This document shows positions 49,709 to 59,781 of a stretch of 64,000 nt of DNA, piece by piece. This DNA comes from CBDCUW01 sp963734865. GTDB lineage: Bacteria; Planctomycetota; Planctomycetia; Pirellulales; Pirellulaceae. The notes below the pieces were generated by a model, which saw nothing but the letters and a program-made list of their open reading frames with translations, was not told where the DNA came from and ran no database searches. Position 1 is the stretch's first letter, and the number at the start of each line of letters is the position of its first letter. The stretch is taken from NCBI GenBank assembly GCA_963734865.1, contig CAVTIV010000009.1:128809-192808 (forward strand), read 5' to 3'. Made by a program: the position numbers and the translations under genes.

Positions 49709-50758
49709 TTACCCCGTCTTTTCCGCCGACAAGACACCGCAGTGAACCATCGTCGAAACGATTGGTTGTGGTCTGAGTCCGGCGGCTTGAAGCCATGATC
49801 GATATTCTGCCGAACTGTAGGCCCGACCTTCGGTGAATGTGAAGAGTGCGGCGGAATAGAGAGCAATCGGCAGCGGACCATCGAGCTCGTCGTTCAAGAA
49901 TACATCGTGGATCAATAGCCGTTTGCCCGGTTCGAGCGCCTCGGAACATCGCTGCACGAGTTGCTGGCACTCTGGCAGATCCCAATCGTGCAGGATATTG
50001 GAAAGCAGAATCGCGTCACCACCGGTTGGCAATTCATCTGCAAACATATCTCCCGCGACCAGTTCCGTGCGATCGAGGACGCCATACCGGCGCCCCATCT
50101 GTTCGGCGATCTTCAATACCTCGGGTCGGTCAAACACAATGGCTCGCAACTGAGGGTTCGCTTGCAGCATGGCGTAGCTGTAGATTCCCGTTCCGCCGCC
50201 AACATCCACCAGCAGGCTCGCCTCTCGCAACGGGACTGCGGCGGCGAGGGCTGGAGCGACGTTTTTCGCCCTGCCGGCAAGCGCCATCGTGAAATGCCTC
50301 GCCGTATCCTCCGCTTCCATCGCCGATGCGATGCCGTCGCGATAAATGAATGCCGCGCCTCCTTGATCGTCGCTGCCGAGCGGTTTGTTTGTCGTGAGTA
50401 ACTTGAGCATGCTCAACACTCCGGGGCTCTGGGCAGCCAGTCCGACATAGTCGCCACAATCGAATTCACCACCAGGAACAAGGTGTTCCCGCGCCAATTC
50501 AGTCAGGGATAATCGTCCATCGGACTCGACGATCAGCCCCATGGCACGCAGGGCTGTGACCAAGACAACGGCGGGTCGGGGATCCAATTTCAGCTCATGT
50601 CGCAGTTCATCCAACGACAAAGGCAGTCGACTGAGCCGCCCGAAGATGTCGAAGTGGGCGACGGCAACGGTCAGCAAATCGCTGCCATAGCTGCCGCGAA
50701 AATGCTCAAAAATGGGAGTGGGATCGATCGTCGGTCGCGTGATGGCGGGATGATTCAC
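49709..50758 (-). CDS. SAM-dependent O-methyltransferase
   Basis: 349 residues. N-terminal dimerisation/winged-helix domain (VAHFDIFGRLSRLPLSLDELRH) and a C-terminal Rossmann methyltransferase with motif I DVGGGTGIYSYAM, acidic DRPEV, and SNILHDWD/PGKRLLIHDVF as in acetylserotonin- and hydroxyindole-type O-methyltransferases (Methyltransf_2). Substrate probably a small aromatic or polyketide-like compound. Located between a decayed and an intact sulfatase with 146 bases to the latter; no biosynthetic cluster surrounds it. Confidence 0.88.
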   Translation of the reverse strand: MNHPAITRPTIDPTPIFEHFRGSYGSDLLTVAVAHFDIFGRLSRLPLSLDELRHELKLDPRPAVVLVTALRAMGLIVESDGRLSLTELAREHLVPGGEFDCGDYVGLAAQSPGVLSMLKLLTTNKPLGSDDQGGAAFIYRDGIASAMEAEDTARHFTMALAGRAKNVAPALAAAVPLREASLLVDVGGGTGIYSYAMLQANPQLRAIVFDRPEVLKIAEQMGRRYGVLDRTELVAGDMFADELPTGGDAILLSNILHDWDLPECQQLVQRCSEALEPGKRLLIHDVFLNDELDGPLPIALYSAALFTFTEGRAYSSAEYRSWLQAAGLRPQPIVSTMVHCGVLSAEKTG

Positions 50759-50904
50759 GGTGTTCGCATTCGCTAGAGGGTCGGTTCGCGAACCAATATA
50801 ACGAGCAGCAGCGATTTCCGCTGATTTCGTCGCCGCGAGTTGCTACCGGTTCGTTTGAGTTTTCAGCCAAGAATCTCGTTTGTATTTCTCAAACCCCAAC
50901 CCGA

Positions 50905-52278
50905 TTACGGCTGCATCGCAGAAAGTGCATCGACAAGCTGGCTGTGTAGCGACGCCCGCGTCCGCTGGTGCTCGGGTTGATCGGACAGATCCGCCAACTC
51001 CAGCGGGTCGGCAAGCAAATCAAAAAGCTGCTGCCGCTTCGCGATCGGATATTCGATCAGCTTCCAGCGATCGGTGCGAATCATCCGCTGGCTGTCGCGA
51101 AAATAACCGATCACGAATTTGTACATCGATTCCTGCTCACCACGCAGGACGGCGACTTGACTTTTTCCGTCGAGGTCGGGGATTTCCAAGCCAGCGAGTT
51201 CACAGAGCGTTGGAAACAGGTCTCGCAGATAGGCTTGTCCGGAAAAGCGTTTGCCTTGGGGGATCGTGGGTCCGGCAAAAATCATCGGAACAGCGATCGT
51301 GTGTTCGTACATGTTTTGCTTTCCCCGTAGGCCATGACTGCCCATCGCCAATCCATGATCGCTGCAGAAGACGACGATCGTGTTGTCCCTCTTTTCAGCC
51401 GCATCGAGCGCATCAAGAATTCGTCCGATCTGCGCGTCCAAATGCGAGATGACCGCGTAATAAGCGGCGATATCGGCGCGGACCAGCTCACTCGTGCGAG
51501 GCACCGGCAACAGCAACTCATCACGCCCACCCTGGTTTCCGTGATCAAACGGATGCGTGGGGAGAAAGTTTTCGGGCAGCGGGATGGAGTCGGCCGAGTA
51601 GCGATCCTCGAAACCCGGCGGCATCAGCAGTGGATCGTGCGGCGCGGTGAAGTTCAAGTGAATCAGGAACGGGCTGTCGCTGTCTTGCCGGATGATATCG
51701 ATCGCCGCATCCGCAATCACTTCACTGATCTGCGGCGTCAAGCCGACGCCGAGCTCTGGCAGCGGTTGGTCGCTGGCGTCGCGAAAGATCCAACCTTTGT
51801 ATCCGCTGACGGGATGGCCGCGATAGTCGAATTGGGGCTTCCACCAGCGGCCGCCACCTCCGGTAAAAAGCCGTTTCGTCTGCGCATAGCCATGCGTCGA
51901 AGGCCGATCATTGTTATGCCACTTTCCGCAATACCATGTCTGATAGCCTGCCGCCGCGAACGGCTCGGGCAGTGTTACCAGGTCCGGATCAATCGTGCGA
52001 CCGAAGTCAAACACGCCATTTCGAAATCCCGTGCACCCGGTCAGCAACTCGGCTCGGCTGGGCGTGCAAATCGGATTGGCACAGATCGCCCGAGTGAAAA
52101 CGCTTCCCCGCCGGACGAGGCGGTCCAGTGACGGCGTCTCGATAATCGGATTGCCCAGTGCGGCAATGGTGTCCGGTCGCTGGTCGTCGGAAACGATCAG
52201 CAGGATGTTGGGGCGGTCCGCTGCCGCCTCGGTTACCATCGCACACAATGCGAGAAAGATCGCAGGGAAGATACGCAT
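50905..52278 (-). CDS. Secreted sulfatase
   Basis: 457 residues with signal peptide (IFPAIFLALCAMVTEAAA). Metal-site start RPNILLIVSDDQRPD; the sulfatase motif C-T-P-S-R with the cysteine (71) that becomes formylglycine; WYCGKWHN; central VVFCSDHGLAMGSHG. Removes sulfate esters, probably from algal or animal polysaccharides, in the periplasm. All catalytic elements are present, in contrast to its degraded neighbour. Confidence 0.93.
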   Translation of the reverse strand: MRIFPAIFLALCAMVTEAAADRPNILLIVSDDQRPDTIAALGNPIIETPSLDRLVRRGSVFTRAICANPICTPSRAELLTGCTGFRNGVFDFGRTIDPDLVTLPEPFAAAGYQTWYCGKWHNNDRPSTHGYAQTKRLFTGGGGRWWKPQFDYRGHPVSGYKGWIFRDASDQPLPELGVGLTPQISEVIADAAIDIIRQDSDSPFLIHLNFTAPHDPLLMPPGFEDRYSADSIPLPENFLPTHPFDHGNQGGRDELLLPVPRTSELVRADIAAYYAVISHLDAQIGRILDALDAAEKRDNTIVVFCSDHGLAMGSHGLRGKQNMYEHTIAVPMIFAGPTIPQGKRFSGQAYLRDLFPTLCELAGLEIPDLDGKSQVAVLRGEQESMYKFVIGYFRDSQRMIRTDRWKLIEYPIAKRQQLFDLLADPLELADLSDQPEHQRTRASLHSQLVDALSAMQP

Positions 52279-52425
52279 CGATACGACTCCGGTGGTGTTG
52301 AATCGAGGACGCTAACTGATTTCAGTTGCCGGCCCCGGACAAGATATTCTTCTACTCTTGCCGGGATCGGCCTTCGACCCATCTGAGAATTTCTGCACGA
52401 GTCGGGCAGCCAACCGCAACGGCAA

Positions 52426-53652
52426 TCACGCGTTGTTATCTTCTCGGTCCTCTCGCATTTTTCGGCTTGTCTGCTCAAGGACCAACAGCTCTTCATCGGT
52501 CAGCGATTCATGGCCGTCGCGTGAGATCTTCTCTAAAATCGCATCCAGAGGTTGTCGATCCGCGCCACTAACCGTTTCTTTATTATTTGCCGCAGGCATC
52601 TTGAAGACGGAATGTCGCTCCCTTGATGAGTTCGGTTGCGGAGCGAAAGCCCCCAGGCTCGCGGAAATTCGATGCACCAATGGCATCAATTCCCATCCAT
52701 TGTACCAATAAAGAAACCCGAAGACGGCTCCGCCGATGTGAGCCGCATGGCCAACACCACTGTAGTACTGCTCGCCACTGGCCATCAACAGAACCGGATG
52801 CAGGTCAAACAAGAAATACAATATGACCAGGAAGCGGATCTCGACCGGAAACAGGAAATAGATGTAGATTCGTTCGTACGGATAGAGTAACGCGTAGACG
52901 GCAACGACGCCCCATACCGCACCTGAGGCGCCGATCGCCTGTTGGCCTGCGCCCGTGTAGGCGTCCAACGCGATGAACGAAATGCTTGCGGCCAGCAAAG
53001 CCGCAAAATAAAACGCTGTGAACTCTGCCGATCCGTACCTGCTTTCCAGCCGACGTCCGAACCAATACAAGAACAACATATTGAATGCGATGTGCCAGAT
53101 GCTCATTCGGTCATGGCAAAAACCGCATGTGATCAGACGCCAAATCTGGCCCTGCTTGACCTTTTCTGTGTCCAGTTCAAGCCATTCTTGGACAGGTGAG
53201 ACGCGAGGATAGTAGCGTTGCATCTGCTCACGCAACAACTGGCGACGTCGTCTGGCGAGCGAACGAGCGGATTCCGAGTCGGCATCCGCGATCTGTTCCC
53301 TGTCGGCATCCGACGCTACTGAGGGATCGACAACGGTTGGGGGATCGACATCGGTTGGGGGATCGACATCGGTTTCGCCCTCACGCAACTCTGCGTCCGT
53401 CGCCGAAGCCGCTGCCAATTCTTCCTGCAACGCCTCAAGTTCCCATATCACGTCCTCATCGAAGTAGGGAGACTGCTTGAAGTCGTCTTCGGTACCGGGG
53501 CGTGAAACGATGATTTGCAGCAGGAACACGGCAACGTTGATTGCGATGATTAGCTTCCAGACTTCCCAATCGGCAAGTCGGCCGCCCCGCCGCCAACGCT
53601 CGGTGCCCTTGACCGGCCGAAACCGGTTGTAATCGCGATTGTCCAGGCCCAT
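52426..53652 (-). CDS. Rhomboid-family intramembrane serine protease
   Basis: 408 residues with about seven hydrophobic segments. Catalytic Ser243 in GASGAVWG and His305 in GHAAHIGG, and a conserved HIAFNMLFLYWFGRRLE segment, match GlpG-like rhomboids. Between the first helix (33-49) and the core is an unusual acidic insert (about residues 50-135) with three tandem 18-bp units at 53324-53377 encoding V/DVDPPT repeats. The C-terminal about 85 residues are cytoplasmic and charged, ending in a helix. Cleaves membrane proteins within the bilayer; substrates unknown. Confidence 0.92.
   Translation of the reverse strand: MGLDNRDYNRFRPVKGTERWRRGGRLADWEVWKLIIAINVAVFLLQIIVSRPGTEDDFKQSPYFDEDVIWELEALQEELAAASATDAELREGETDVDPPTDVDPPTVVDPSVASDADREQIADADSESARSLARRRRQLLREQMQRYYPRVSPVQEWLELDTEKVKQGQIWRLITCGFCHDRMSIWHIAFNMLFLYWFGRRLESRYGSAEFTAFYFAALLAASISFIALDAYTGAGQQAIGASGAVWGVVAVYALLYPYERIYIYFLFPVEIRFLVILYFLFDLHPVLLMASGEQYYSGVGHAAHIGGAVFGFLYWYNGWELMPLVHRISASLGAFAPQPNSSRERHSVFKMPAANNKETVSGADRQPLDAILEKISRDGHESLTDEELLVLEQTSRKMREDREDNNA
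53324..53377 (-). repeat. In-frame 18-bp triplicated unit in the rhomboid gene
   Basis: GGATCGACATCGGTTGGG (plus strand) repeats three times, with one variant base in the first and three in the third unit. Encodes a hexapeptide around DVDPPT. Confidence 0.9.
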
Positions 53653-53922
53653 GATTCAATCTGCTTGGCTAGGTGTCGAGGCGCCCGTCGTGTGCGAGAC
53701 ATCACAACAAGCGACTGAACAGGGATCTGGTCACGCTCGTCGTCATCGGATTCTACTGCAGCGGCAGTTGGGCGTAAAACAATCAACGGATGACGATTCG
53801 GGTTAGGCTAACTGCTGAGGATCGTTATCATTTGCCGGAAACAAGCGATCTGGCGTGATTTGTACGAATGGGACCGAGCATTTTTTTTCAGCCGAATCGA
53901 CTACCCGATCACCACGTGAACT

Positions 53923-54467
53923 ATGAATTCGGACATCGACCCAAAGTTTCACCCCGAGCGGATTGACGATTCCGCATTTGTCGCGTCGACCGCGACGATC
54001 CGCGGTGACGTGCGCATTGGCGCCGATTCAAGCATCTGGTTTGGCGCCGTGATTCGCGGCGATACCGCACGGGTCGAGATCGGCTTGCGAACCAATATCC
54101 AGGACTTGGCGGTGATTCACTGCGATCCGGGATATGACTGCCGAATTGGTGATGATGTCACCGTCGGGCATGGCGCGGTCGTGCACGGCGCCACGGTGGG
54201 AAACGGAGCCATGATTGGGATCCCGCGGTGATTCTCAATGGAGCCAAGATCGGCGCCGGATCGTTGGTGGCCGCCGGCGCCCTCGTGACCGAGAGGACCG
54301 AAATCCCGCCCGGCTGCTTGGCAATGGGAGTGCCGGCAAAAGTGGTCCGTGAACTCAATCCCGCTGATCGCGAACGAATCGGTCACGCGTCCAACCATTA
54401 CGTGATTGCGGCAAAAGCATATCGACAGGCTTTCTCGACCCATTCGTTCGACGCAAGCGACGGGTAG
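53923..54467 (+). CDS. Gamma-class carbonic-anhydrase-like protein, apparent single-base loss
   Basis: Left-handed beta-helix of hexapeptide repeats. Likely zinc histidines in AVIHCDPGYD and VGHGAVVHGATVG; this is the YrdA/CcmM-like family, reversible hydration of CO2 or related. The frame stops at 54229-54231 after GNGAMIG, and the next frame resumes at once with AVILNGAKIGAGSLVAAGALVTE to 54467. One base restored within the CCCGCGG stretch near 54223 gives about 182 residues, normal for the family. Cytoplasmic. Confidence 0.88.
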
Positions 54468-54563
54468 TCCAGAGCCTGTTTTAGGGCGACGAGTTGTTGT
54501 TGCCCTCGTAAGTCGTACCGAACAACGTGTAGAAGTTCGCTCCTCCCAACCCAAGACCATTCG

Positions 54564-56489
54564 ATGGTTACGAAGCATTTTTTTCTTTCCGGTCTGTTTC
54601 TGCTGTGTTGCAGTGCGATTCTCGCTGCCGACGAGCCGGCTGCTTCACGCGCCGATGCAATCCGGTCGAGCTACGCCAAGTTCGAGTACATGGTGCCGAT
54701 GCGCGATGGGACACGGTTGTTCACGGCTGTCTACATTCCCTATCAAGCGACGGCGAAAAAGTCCTACCCTATCCTGTTGGTCCGCACGCCATATGGCTCG
54801 GGTCCCTACGGTGCCGACCAGTACCGCTCCAGCCTGGGACCCTCGGTCGAATTTGAGCAAGAAGGCTTCATCTTTGCGTACCAGGACGTGCGTGGACGCA
54901 ATCTTTCCGAAGGGACCTTTGTCAATATGCGTCCCCATCGGGCCAACAAGAGCGGAATGGAATTTGACGAAAGCTCGGACACTTTCGACACGATCGACTG
55001 GCTGATCAAGAACGTTGACCACAACAATTCTCGTGTCGGCATGTGGGGAATTTCTTATCCCGGTTTCTACAGCTCGGCCGGCTGCATCGATTCACATCCG
55101 GCGCTCAAGGCAGTTTCACCGCAAGCACCGATCGCCGATTGGTTCTTCGATGACTTTCACCGCAATGGCGCCTTTGTCTTGCCGATGGGTTTCAACTTTT
55201 TCAGTCGATTCGGTGTGCCACGACCGGAGCCGACGGCCATCGGTCCCAAGCGGTTTGATCACCATACACGCGACGGCTATCAATTTTTTCTTGACATTGG
55301 ACCAATGTCGAATGTGAACAAACGCTATTTCAAAAGGGAGATTCCGTTCTGGAATGAATTGACCCAGCATCCGAACTATGATGAGTTTTGGAAGTCACGT
55401 AACATTCTGCCGCACTTGAAAAATGTTTCGGCCTCGGTGCTAGTCGTGGGCGGATGGTTTGATACCGAAGATCTCTACGGTCCGCTGAAAACATATGAAT
55501 CGATCGAGCGCCACAACCCCAATACGAAAAACACGTTGGTCATGGGACCATGGCACCATGGCGGTTGGGGTTCTGGTAGCGGCCGCACGCTTGGTGATGC
55601 CGACTTTGGTTTTGATACTGCCAAAACGTTTCGTGATCAGCTTCAGCTGCCGTTCTTCAAACAGGCGCTGAAGGGGGATGGTCCGCCGGAAATGCCCGAG
55701 GCCTTCGTCTTTGAAACCGGAGCCAACCGCTGGCGATCGTATGACAGCTGGCCGCCATCGAGTGCAACGAAGACGAGTTTGTATTTTGCCGCCGACGGCA
55801 AACTGCTGCGCAGCGATCCGATCGATCTGCCGAGTCGTCCACCGGCGCCCAGGGGCGTTCCGATCGCGACAGCCGACCAGACGCCGTGGATCAGCGATCC
55901 AGACAAGCCGGTGCCCTACACTCAAGAAGTTACCTCGGCCTGGGCCAAGAACTACATGACCGAGGATCAACGATTCGCAGCTCGCCGAACGGACGTTTTG
56001 GTCTTTCGCACCGACAGGCTTGAGCAAGATTTGACGATTGCCGGACCCCTTCGCGCCGACCTCGCCTTTAGCACCAGTGGTGAATCAGCGGACGTGATCG
56101 TCAAACTGATCGATGAATTTCCGGGGGAACCGGTACACCGCGGTCCGGACGACCTGATCCCCGACGACTTTCAAAGTGGGCGTCAGCAGTTGATCCGCGG
56201 CGGTGTGATGAGGGGTCGATTTCGCAACGGATTCGAACGCCCCGAACCGTTTGTCCCCGGGCAAGTGACAGAAGTGATCGTGCCACTACGCGACGTGCAC
56301 CACACCTTCAAAACGGGACATCGCTTGATGATTCAGGTTCAAAGCACATGGTTCCCGTTCATCGACCGAAACCCGCAAGTTTGGGTCGAAAACATTTTCG
56401 ATGCCCAGGCGGACGACTTTCGACCGCAACTCCATCGCCTCCATCACTCCAAACAATCACCCAGCCGAATTGTGTTTTCACAGATGTAG
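54564..56489 (+). CDS. CocE/NonD-family alpha/beta hydrolase, secreted
   Basis: 641 residues with signal peptide (FFLSGLFLLCCSAILAADE). The X-Pro dipeptidyl-peptidase S15-type core has MRDGTRLFTAVYIP, oxyanion-side LLVRTPYGSGPYG, and the nucleophile Ser164 in GISYPGFYSS; a C-terminal jelly-roll domain (RADLAFSTSGESADVIVKL) completes the CocE layout. Cleaves ester or amide bonds of exported substrates; natural substrate unknown. Tail-to-tail with the PQQ gene, 8 bases apart. Confidence 0.93.
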   Translation: MVTKHFFLSGLFLLCCSAILAADEPAASRADAIRSSYAKFEYMVPMRDGTRLFTAVYIPYQATAKKSYPILLVRTPYGSGPYGADQYRSSLGPSVEFEQEGFIFAYQDVRGRNLSEGTFVNMRPHRANKSGMEFDESSDTFDTIDWLIKNVDHNNSRVGMWGISYPGFYSSAGCIDSHPALKAVSPQAPIADWFFDDFHRNGAFVLPMGFNFFSRFGVPRPEPTAIGPKRFDHHTRDGYQFFLDIGPMSNVNKRYFKREIPFWNELTQHPNYDEFWKSRNILPHLKNVSASVLVVGGWFDTEDLYGPLKTYESIERHNPNTKNTLVMGPWHHGGWGSGSGRTLGDADFGFDTAKTFRDQLQLPFFKQALKGDGPPEMPEAFVFETGANRWRSYDSWPPSSATKTSLYFAADGKLLRSDPIDLPSRPPAPRGVPIATADQTPWISDPDKPVPYTQEVTSAWAKNYMTEDQRFAARRTDVLVFRTDRLEQDLTIAGPLRADLAFSTSGESADVIVKLIDEFPGEPVHRGPDDLIPDDFQSGRQQLIRGGVMRGRFRNGFERPEPFVPGQVTEVIVPLRDVHHTFKTGHRLMIQVQSTWFPFIDRNPQVWVENIFDAQADDFRPQLHRLHHSKQSPSRIVFSQM

Positions 56490-56497
56490 ACCCTCCG

Positions 56498-59400
56498 CTA
56501 CTCGCGCTTGCCCAAGCACAACAGGTTGCCGTCGAGCATCGTGACGACGACTTGGCCATCGCGATCGACCAACAGACCGTCGGGCAGCGGCGTACCCAAG
56601 ATCTCGTGTTGCCATAAGCGACGGCCCTGTTGTTTGTCGAACGCCGCGACGTACCATTGCGGTTGAGCGCGATTCTTTTGTTGATGTTGAATGACAGCGA
56701 CGACAGCATTGGGGCAAATGACCAACGAAACCGCCTCGAACTTGTTCGATTCGCCCAGATCCGTTTGCCAGCGGACCGCACCGTTGGCGGCGAAGTCGTC
56801 GGCCAAACTGCGGCGTCCACGTTGGTCGGCCGGCTGTGGTTTTGGTGGATCGGAAATCTTGCCGCAGACTTTGTCCGCGTCGTAGCAGGTCAGTTTGCCA
56901 TACAGGAAGTTGACCAGGGCAACCGTCGAATCGTCCCATGCCGGAGGGATACCGCCAAAGCTTAGCGTCAATGGCCGATTGCCCGATGTCAGAGTGAAGC
57001 TGCCTTTCGTCGACACGTTGTCCGCCGCCGAGTAAAGAATTCGGCCACCGACGATCGGAAACTCGCCCATGAACAACCCACAGAACCGTCCGTTGTTACT
57101 CTTGGGTTGACCCTGGGCAATCGGTCCCGCCTGGGACTGGCCCGTGGTCAAATCGAATGCTGCCGGCGAGACTTGGTTACCACCAGCGAGCAACAAGCGG
57201 TCACCGTCAAGGGTCATGTTGCCCTGGACACTGACACCCTTGCGCAATTCTTCATTCAAGTGGCCGGACGAATTGTTTTGCCATCGCAGGTGCCCCGTCT
57301 GCGCGTCCAGGGCATAAACGTAAGTGCCATCGCTATCAATGATTCCCGCGGCGCAATAGGCAACACCATCTTTCACCACGACTCCCGAATTGACGGGCCA
57401 GGTCGAACCCAGAGTTCCGTACACATTGATCAGACGCTCGATCGGCGCTGCTCGGAAACGCCACAACTGGCGCCCTGTGGCAGCATCGAGTGCGTAGATG
57501 TGCCCGTCGCCCGAGCCCAGGTACAGTCGGCCATTGGCAACGGTCGGTGATTGGCGAATCGCACCCGGCGTTTTGAACTGCCAGCGCAGCTCGCCCGTTT
57601 TCGCGTCGATCGCCCGTGTCTTGCCGTCGAATCCGCTGACGAACACCAACCCGCCGGCGGAAATCGCCGCCGTCGGCGTGTCCGCGAGGTTCGGCCGATA
57701 CTGCCATTTTTCCACAACCGCATTGGCAACTCGAGTTCCCGTGCTGCTGCTGCGATCATGGTTGCCCCGATAGGTCGGCCAGTCATTCTCGGTGATCTCA
57801 AAATCGGCAGAGATCTCGGCGTTGTCCGATGACTGAAGTCTTTGCTCGTCTGTGGCGACAGCATCGAATCGAAAATCGCCCGCCGAGCATCTAGCGATGC
57901 GGCCGATCAGTGACAAGTTGCAGTCACACTGCCAGGGACCGAGGTACAACAGGCCGTTGGCCGGAAGCGCGCCGTCGTTGCATGCTGGGCGTGCTGCACC
58001 GTCAATCATGATTTTCTCCGTCGCGCGATCATAGCGAAGTGTCCCTTCGCCACGAACAAAGAACGAATCGCTGCATGCGGTCAGCCGTGTGCAAGCGCGT
58101 TTGCGAAATCCCAGATCTTCCAGGACTTCGCCGCTGACCGGGTCAATTGCGACGTGGTTGCCACCTTCGCCAACGCCCAAGATCACCCTGTCATCGACAT
58201 AGATCGCATTTGGATTGTTCGTCACCTTCTGCTTCGTCCACAGTCGTTGTCCATTGCTAGTCGAGACGGCAACGACATTCATTCGAGTTTGCCCCTGCAG
58301 GATCAACGCCTGTGGTGTGGCCACGGCGATGCATGCCGATCGAAATCCTGGCGTCGATGTCAGTCCTGTTCCCGCTTCTTCGATCAGCGACAGCGTCGTT
58401 TTGTCATCGTTGGTCCACAGGATGTCACCCGTGCGAGCATCCGCGGCGCACAGATACTTGTCCGGGCAATAGAAATAGACTTTTCCGTCGCGCAGCGACA
58501 TCGCCCGACCGTCCATCGGCTGGTCATCTTCGGTATGGGTCCACAGAACCTTCTGTTGCTTCAGATCATAGGCGGCGAGGATCGATCCGAATCCCCAGGG
58601 GACACGTGGCTTCGCGTAATAGCCCGTACTCAAGTCCGCCCAACTCCAACCTCCGAACTCCCGATCGCCTTTCGTCGTCTCCACGCCCGAATCTTGCTTT
58701 CCGGCCAGCATGTACAGCACATCATCCTGGATCGCCATCCACTTCCAATCACCAAAGACGCCGGGAATCGTAAGCTTACGCTGAACATCGCCAGTCGCCG
58801 GATCGAGCATTAACGCGTGATCTTTTTCGATCATATAGAAGGTGTCGGCGGTGGCAATGAACGCCGACCGATGGACCAGGTAGCCCTCAGGCAAGTCACG
58901 CTGCCAAAGCATCATGCCGTTGTAACCATTGCGGGCGATCAAACGGTTCATGTTGTCCCACTCGCGACGGTGATGGGCGATGTGCCCAATCGCCAAGAAG
59001 GTGCGACCAGCGGCAGCTGTGGTGATCGAGGGGATGGCAATGTAATACGGCTTGGCCATGAACTGGGTCATGTACGGCGCTTTGATGATCGCGTCTTCGG
59101 AGACCGGATTGTTGTCGGGGCTATGTTCCCAGTGACTCCAATCGCCGGCCCCCTCGAGCTTCGGCGCCACGATCTCGACACTCGCTCCGGCTTCACTCGA
59201 GCTGACATCGAACCGCAAACCGCGAATCGATTCATCGTTCCAACTGCGCAGCTTTTCGGCCGTCAACGCGCCCGATTCGGCATACCCGTTGCCAAGGATC
59301 GCGCGACCCTTGGGACGCAGCACTCGCATGATCTCGACGAACGAATACCCGACGAGCGTCTGATCGCTGACATCCGGTGCGAGTAGAACGTCGATCATTC

Positions 59401-59752
59401 GATCGGCATAGGGAAGACGCTCGATCGGACCGACGTCGACTGCCAGCCGATCGATCCCGAGTCCGGCCTGATCGGCGAGTAAACGGATCTCGGCCGCAAT
59501 ACGAACGTTCGGTTGACGACAGTGAACCAACCACTCGCTGTTGCGGGCCAATTCCAAGGGCAGCATGGCGTCGCCACCCACAACGACGCAGATGCCGTGG
59601 CGAGATTCCATGCTTCGCAATGTACGCGCTGCCAACTCCGATGCGCTTGCACTCCCGCCGGCTTCGTCCGCACAGATGCCTGCGACCAATGCCAGTTGCA
59701 GCGAGGAGATCAAACACAACCCGGACAGCACCAGCGTTTTCTTGTGAAACAT
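56498..59752 (-). CDS. Exported propeller protein with methyltransferase-like N-terminal domain
   Basis: 1084 residues. Start at 59752 (MFHKKTLVLSGLCLISSLQL) for its signal peptide; the frame is open upstream. After the signal is a methyltransferase-like domain (GICVVVGGDAMLPLELARNSEWLVHC, then IERLPYADRMIDVLLAPDV and MRVLRPKGRAILGNG) that has the class I order but in an exported protein, where SAM is not expected. The remainder is two large PQQ-like propellers with blade motifs such as YDLKQQKVLWTHT and RAIDAKTGELRWQFK. A binding or structural use of the fold is likely. Ends a minus-strand run starting with a glycosyltransferase. Confidence 0.88.
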   Translation of the reverse strand: MFHKKTLVLSGLCLISSLQLALVAGICADEAGGSASASELAARTLRSMESRHGICVVVGGDAMLPLELARNSEWLVHCRQPNVRIAAEIRLLADQAGLGIDRLAVDVGPIERLPYADRMIDVLLAPDVSDQTLVGYSFVEIMRVLRPKGRAILGNGYAESGALTAEKLRSWNDESIRGLRFDVSSSEAGASVEIVAPKLEGAGDWSHWEHSPDNNPVSEDAIIKAPYMTQFMAKPYYIAIPSITTAAAGRTFLAIGHIAHHRREWDNMNRLIARNGYNGMMLWQRDLPEGYLVHRSAFIATADTFYMIEKDHALMLDPATGDVQRKLTIPGVFGDWKWMAIQDDVLYMLAGKQDSGVETTKGDREFGGWSWADLSTGYYAKPRVPWGFGSILAAYDLKQQKVLWTHTEDDQPMDGRAMSLRDGKVYFYCPDKYLCAADARTGDILWTNDDKTTLSLIEEAGTGLTSTPGFRSACIAVATPQALILQGQTRMNVVAVSTSNGQRLWTKQKVTNNPNAIYVDDRVILGVGEGGNHVAIDPVSGEVLEDLGFRKRACTRLTACSDSFFVRGEGTLRYDRATEKIMIDGAARPACNDGALPANGLLYLGPWQCDCNLSLIGRIARCSAGDFRFDAVATDEQRLQSSDNAEISADFEITENDWPTYRGNHDRSSSTGTRVANAVVEKWQYRPNLADTPTAAISAGGLVFVSGFDGKTRAIDAKTGELRWQFKTPGAIRQSPTVANGRLYLGSGDGHIYALDAATGRQLWRFRAAPIERLINVYGTLGSTWPVNSGVVVKDGVAYCAAGIIDSDGTYVYALDAQTGHLRWQNNSSGHLNEELRKGVSVQGNMTLDGDRLLLAGGNQVSPAAFDLTTGQSQAGPIAQGQPKSNNGRFCGLFMGEFPIVGGRILYSAADNVSTKGSFTLTSGNRPLTLSFGGIPPAWDDSTVALVNFLYGKLTCYDADKVCGKISDPPKPQPADQRGRRSLADDFAANGAVRWQTDLGESNKFEAVSLVICPNAVVAVIQHQQKNRAQPQWYVAAFDKQQGRRLWQHEILGTPLPDGLLVDRDGQVVVTMLDGNLLCLGKRE

Positions 59753-59781
59753 GGAGTCAGCTCGAATGGAGGATCGAATCG

